Source: Planctomycetota bacterium (GTDB lineage Bacteria > Planctomycetota > UBA1135 > JADKAF01). From it: a DNA stretch of 64,000 bases. Where the stretch lies: contig JADKAF010000001.1 of NCBI GenBank assembly GCA_016719295.1, positions 558,001-622,000 on the forward strand, in the 5' to 3' direction. A model generated the notes under the pieces. That model saw nothing but the letters and a program-made list of their open reading frames with translations, was not told the origin of the DNA and made no database searches. The translations under genes were made by a program, and so were the position numbers. This document shows positions 60,967 to 64,000 of the stretch, in pieces. Numbering within the stretch: position 1 is the stretch's first letter; each line of letters opens with the position of its first letter.

Positions 60967-63123
60967 TCAGATGCCGATCAGGATCAGCGTGTTGCTTGCG
61001 CGCAGGCTCGCTCCGGGCTCCGGAGGTAGGACCGCGGCTTGGAAGACCGCGGCGTACGGAGCAGGAGGTTCGGGAAGGAGCAGCTCGAAGGCGCCCCAAT
61101 TCACGAGGCCGCCCACGGTGAAGACCCAGGTGGCGGGGTCGAGCCCGAAGAGGCCCTCGCCGAGGGGGATGAACGCCACTCCCGCCGGCTCCGCGGCGCA
61201 GGCGATCCATGCGAGCCCGCCGCTCGGCCCCGAGGCCCGGAAGCGCAGGAAGTTGCCGCCGGCCCCGATCATGCGCAGGACGCTCAGCGTGCGGCCCTCG
61301 ACGTGTTGCACGGCGCCGATATCGCGGATGCGATTCGAGCTCGGATCGTAGCCGGTGCCAAGAGCAGGTGAGGTCACGAGCAATCGATGATCTTCGCCCG
61401 AAGGATCGGTGAAGTGCGCGTCGCCCCAGTAGTTCTGCGGTCCGAAGGGAACGCCGAACGTGCGCAGAGAACCATCGCTCGCGAGGTTGGACCCGACGTA
61501 GTCGGAGGCCAGGAGCCCCGTGGTATCGACATCGCGCTGATTCGCGGCGAAGAGGTTGTTGCTGAGCTGCAGGCGCTGTGGGGCGAGGGGGTCGCGGGCG
61601 AGGCGCAGACCGAGCGAGCCGTGGCTCGCGGTGTTGCCGTCGATCAGCAGCCAGGTGAACGGGCTCGGCTCGCGGAAGTCGAGGTCGAGGCCGATCTGCG
61701 AGCGCAGGTCGTTGTCGCTGAAGATCGCATCGCGCGAGAACGGAGGGGAGGCGAGGCGCGTGCCGTAGGGGACTCGAATCCCGTGCTCGAAGCCGCGCAC
61801 GAAGTTCCGTACCGCGGAGAAGCTCTGCGCGAAGTTCCCGCCGATCAAGAGCCCGCTGCCGCTCGCGCGGTCGGAGCGCACATCGTTCTCCTCCAAGTGG
61901 AGCCAGCCCACGGTTGCGTCGAGCGGGCCATCGATACGAATCCCATCGCTTCCGTCGCGCACGAGTACGCGGTTCCAGCGGACGAGCGCGCCGTAAGGGG
62001 GCAGCCTGCGGATGCGGAGCCCCGAGCCGATGATCTCGTTCCCATCGACGTCGAGATCCCAGCCGCGTCCGCGCGGGTCGAAGTCGAGCTCCATGCTCGA
62101 GCAGCGATTGCTCCCGATCGGGACGCCTTCGGTTTGGATGTCGCCGCGCAGGAAGATCCGCCCCGCGACGGTGTTGTGGTTGCAGGCGGCGATGCGGCCG
62201 GGATCCACCACCAGCTCGCTCGCGCTGTGCACGTCGCTCACGTTCACATAGCCGCTCCCGGGATCGGCGATGCGCACGGCAGATCCGCCGAGGTCGCAGC
62301 GAACGACATCGATGCGGCTCGAGAAAGCGCTGCCGCGCAGGACCAAGTCCGCTCCGAAAGTGCAGTCGACGAAGCGCAGATCGCAGCCATCGCTCGCGTC
62401 GTTCGCGATCGATGCGCCGCGGTCCAAGCGGCAGCGCTCCACATCGAAACGGATCGAGGATTCGAGCCCGGTCGCGCGGAGCGCCCCTTCAAGCGTGCAG
62501 TCGAAGAACCCGGCGGAGAGGTAACTCTCTCGCGCGCCGTTCGCCGTCGCGGCGGTGCGCATCTCGACCGCGCCGTCGATCTCGCAGCGTTCGAAGCGCG
62601 GCGCGAAGTCTCCGCCGGTGAAGGGCAGAGGGCTCTCGTTCGCGAGCCGTACCTCGCCGGAGATCCTCAGTCCTTGGAACGTGGGGCGCAGCCGCGCGGA
62701 GCGGTCCGCGGGGCGAGCTTCGATCGCGGGTGCGCCCGCGATCGTCAGCAGGCCGTAGGAGGTGGGAGAGATCCCGATCGCCTGGTCATAGGCGCCCGGG
62801 CGATCCAACACGAGAGCCGCCGATAAGCCCGCATCGATGAGCGCGGTTCCGTACGGGCCGTACGTCGTCAGCTCGACGCCGGGAGGGAGGTGCAGGGGGA
62901 AATGCTCGGCGGGCGCCGTGAAGACCCCGCGAATCACGATGCGATCCCCAGCGCCGAGAGGCTGGGCGAAGGCGTGCGTCAGCGTGCGCCAGGGCTGCGC
63001 TTGGCTGCCGGGGTGCGCATCGACGCCACGCGACGCATCGACGAAGTAGTCCGTCGCCGCAGCGGGGGTGAGGAAGAGCGTTCCGACGAATACGCTGCGG
63101 AGAAGCGCGGGGAGCAAACGCAT
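60967..63123 (-). CDS. Secreted right-handed parallel beta-helix protein (DUF1565-like)
   Basis: 718 residues from the ATG at 63123 (734 if the in-frame ATG at 63171 is used). Signal peptide (RSVFVGTLFLTPAAATD), then DYFVDASRGVDAHPGSQAQPW, the DUF1565/pectate-lyase-like start, and many beta-helix rungs (DCTLEGALRATGL, DVERCRLDRGASIAND and so on). The C-terminus is a beta-domain with the FGLDPATWVFTVGGLVNWGAFELLLP pattern seen in secreted planctomycete proteins as a surface-attachment domain. Probably binds or cleaves a polysaccharide at the cell surface. A perfect hairpin lies in its 5' leader. Confidence 0.8.
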   Translation of the reverse strand: MRLLPALLRSVFVGTLFLTPAAATDYFVDASRGVDAHPGSQAQPWRTLTHAFAQPLGAGDRIVIRGVFTAPAEHFPLHLPPGVELTTYGPYGTALIDAGLSAALVLDRPGAYDQAIGISPTSYGLLTIAGAPAIEARPADRSARLRPTFQGLRISGEVRLANESPLPFTGGDFAPRFERCEIDGAVEMRTAATANGARESYLSAGFFDCTLEGALRATGLESSIRFDVERCRLDRGASIANDASDGCDLRFVDCTFGADLVLRGSAFSSRIDVVRCDLGGSAVRIADPGSGYVNVSDVHSASELVVDPGRIAACNHNTVAGRIFLRGDIQTEGVPIGSNRCSSMELDFDPRGRGWDLDVDGNEIIGSGLRIRRLPPYGALVRWNRVLVRDGSDGIRIDGPLDATVGWLHLEENDVRSDRASGSGLLIGGNFAQSFSAVRNFVRGFEHGIRVPYGTRLASPPFSRDAIFSDNDLRSQIGLDLDFREPSPFTWLLIDGNTASHGSLGLRLARDPLAPQRLQLSNNLFAANQRDVDTTGLLASDYVGSNLASDGSLRTFGVPFGPQNYWGDAHFTDPSGEDHRLLVTSPALGTGYDPSSNRIRDIGAVQHVEGRTLSVLRMIGAGGNFLRFRASGPSGGLAWIACAAEPAGVAFIPLGEGLFGLDPATWVFTVGGLVNWGAFELLLPEPPAPYAAVFQAAVLPPEPGASLRASNTLILIGI

Positions 63124-63126
63124 GAT

Positions 63127-63154
63127 GGCCGAGCTCCTGCAGAAGAGCTCGGCC
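63127..63154 (-). promoter_or_regulatory. Perfect 10-bp stem hairpin immediately before the beta-helix start codon
   Basis: GGCCGAGCTC (63127-63136), 8-nt loop, GAGCTCGGCC (63145-63154). It ends three bases before the ATG at 63123 on the same strand, where the ribosome site should be, and no U-tract follows, so it may control translation. It lies 55 nt past the stop of the gene at 63210. If the start at 63171 is used instead, the hairpin falls inside the coding region. Confidence 0.5.
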
Positions 63155-63209
63155 ACCTTAGGTCCGTTCATCCCGCCGCGGCTCTACGCCAATCGGCGGA
63201 TCCGCGTGC

Positions 63210-64000
63210 TCAGAAGCGCAGATCCTGCGTCTTCTTCTCGCCCGCGCGCACCTCGACCTCGACGGTCTCGGCTTCGCGCGCTTCGCCGCCGTTGATCACG
63301 AGCTGGCGCGCGCTCACGCGATAGCGGCCGGGCTTCAAGTCCGCGAGCGTGTAGCGCGAGCCGATCGGCGTCGGGCTGCGCGTCGGCTGGCCGCTCGGCT
63401 TGCCCTGCTCGTCGAGCAGCGTGGCGCTGACGAGCACCATGCCCTCGCCGCCTTGCTCGAGGCCCGTGAACGCACCTTCGATCGAGCAGCCCGGGCTCAG
63501 CGATTCCAGGCGATCCTCGAGCTTCTCGCGGGCCGCGAGAGCGAACGCGCTGCTGGTGTGCTTGCCGTAGCCGTCGGCTTGCACGACCAGCTCGTACTGG
63601 CCCGCGGGCAGATGCTCGAAGCGGAAGCGCCCTTCGGCGTCGGTGCGCACCGAGCTATCGCCGCCGAGCATCATCGTTTCGTTCGAGCCGCCGCCCGCGT
63701 TCACCGAGCGCGTGATCATCACCGCGGTCGCGCGCCGAGCGCCGGTGCCGCCGGCCTTCTGGATCTCGACGCGCGCGCCGGCGACCGGCCGGTGCGTCGC
63801 GGCGTCCTCGACGATGCCCGCGACGACGCCGCCCGGCAGATCGACCTCGAGCGTCTCCTTCGTCTCGGCCAGGAGCTCGAGCTCCTTCTCGTCGCGGATC
63901 GGCGCGTTGGCCGGCCCCCAGCTCACCTTGTAGAGGCCGGGCTCCAGGTCCTCGAATACCACGAGCCCTTCGGCATCGGTCGGACGGCCGGAGCTGCCGC
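63210..64000 (-). CDS. Carboxypeptidase-regulatory-domain (Ig-like) protein, N-terminus beyond window
   Basis: At least 263 residues; open at the right edge. Contains two or three carboxypeptidase-regulatory-like beta domains, recognisable by TDAEGLVVFEDLEPGLYKV, ATHRPVAGARVEIQKAGG, TDAEGRFRFEHLPAGQYELV and GSRYTLADLKPGRYRVSAR. These surface modules are common in secreted planctomycete proteins. The visible end has no membrane anchor. Function unknown. Confidence 0.82.
   Translation of the reverse strand, partial: GSSGRPTDAEGLVVFEDLEPGLYKVSWGPANAPIRDEKELELLAETKETLEVDLPGGVVAGIVEDAATHRPVAGARVEIQKAGGTGARRATAVMITRSVNAGGGSNETMMLGGDSSVRTDAEGRFRFEHLPAGQYELVVQADGYGKHTSSAFALAAREKLEDRLESLSPGCSIEGAFTGLEQGGEGMVLVSATLLDEQGKPSGQPTRSPTPIGSRYTLADLKPGRYRVSARQLVINGGEAREAETVEVEVRAGEKKTQDLRF

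Overview
The window is high-GC DNA, gene-dense and mostly organised into long runs of overlapping genes. The content points to a member of the phylum Planctomycetota: a MoxR / DUF58 / BatA-like / DUF4175 cluster with two alpha-alpha toroid (prenyltransferase-repeat) secreted proteins, PQQ-type beta-propellers, a pentahaem PVC-type cytochrome paired with a sorbosone-dehydrogenase-like propeller, and a RAYT transposase. This assignment is inference from gene content; no rRNA or tRNA gene was seen.

Layout. 1-1844: 3'-truncated secreted subtilase. 1956-8517 (minus): seven nearly contiguous genes: ECF sigma factor, anti-sigma factor, FAD oxidoreductase, DUF1365, CFA-type methyltransferase, DUF1295 membrane protein and a second methyltransferase. 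This is a membrane fatty-acid modification operon under its own sigma factor, resembling the furan/branched fatty acid genes known from alphaproteobacteria. 8778-17288: membrane and envelope proteins, an NhaC-like antiporter and asnS. 17304-38162 (minus): about 21 kb of ten co-directional genes, most overlapping by 4 nt, from a MoxR ATPase down to two toroid proteins; probably one envelope or protein-quality machine. 38310-42945 (minus): PQQ-like propeller, an FtsB/DivIC-like protein, and enolase. 43127-50541 (plus): housekeeping operon pssA-folK-panC-ispE-DUF2520-aroDE-aroK::methyltransferase, with two multi-domain fusions.

51.06-55.32 kb is an accessory island: a RAYT gene flanked by inverted REP-like hairpins, one of which is split by a 2,040-nt group II intron encoding a maturase. 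The intact REP copy in the same island gives the empty site, so the intron ends can be placed to the base, and the EBS1/IBS1 pairing, domain V and the bulged branch-point A all agree.

55.32-64.0 kb (minus): two GspG-like small proteins, the propeller/pentahaem cytochrome pair, a secreted parallel beta-helix protein with a perfect hairpin before its start, and the C-terminal part of a carboxypeptidase-regulatory-domain protein running off the right edge.
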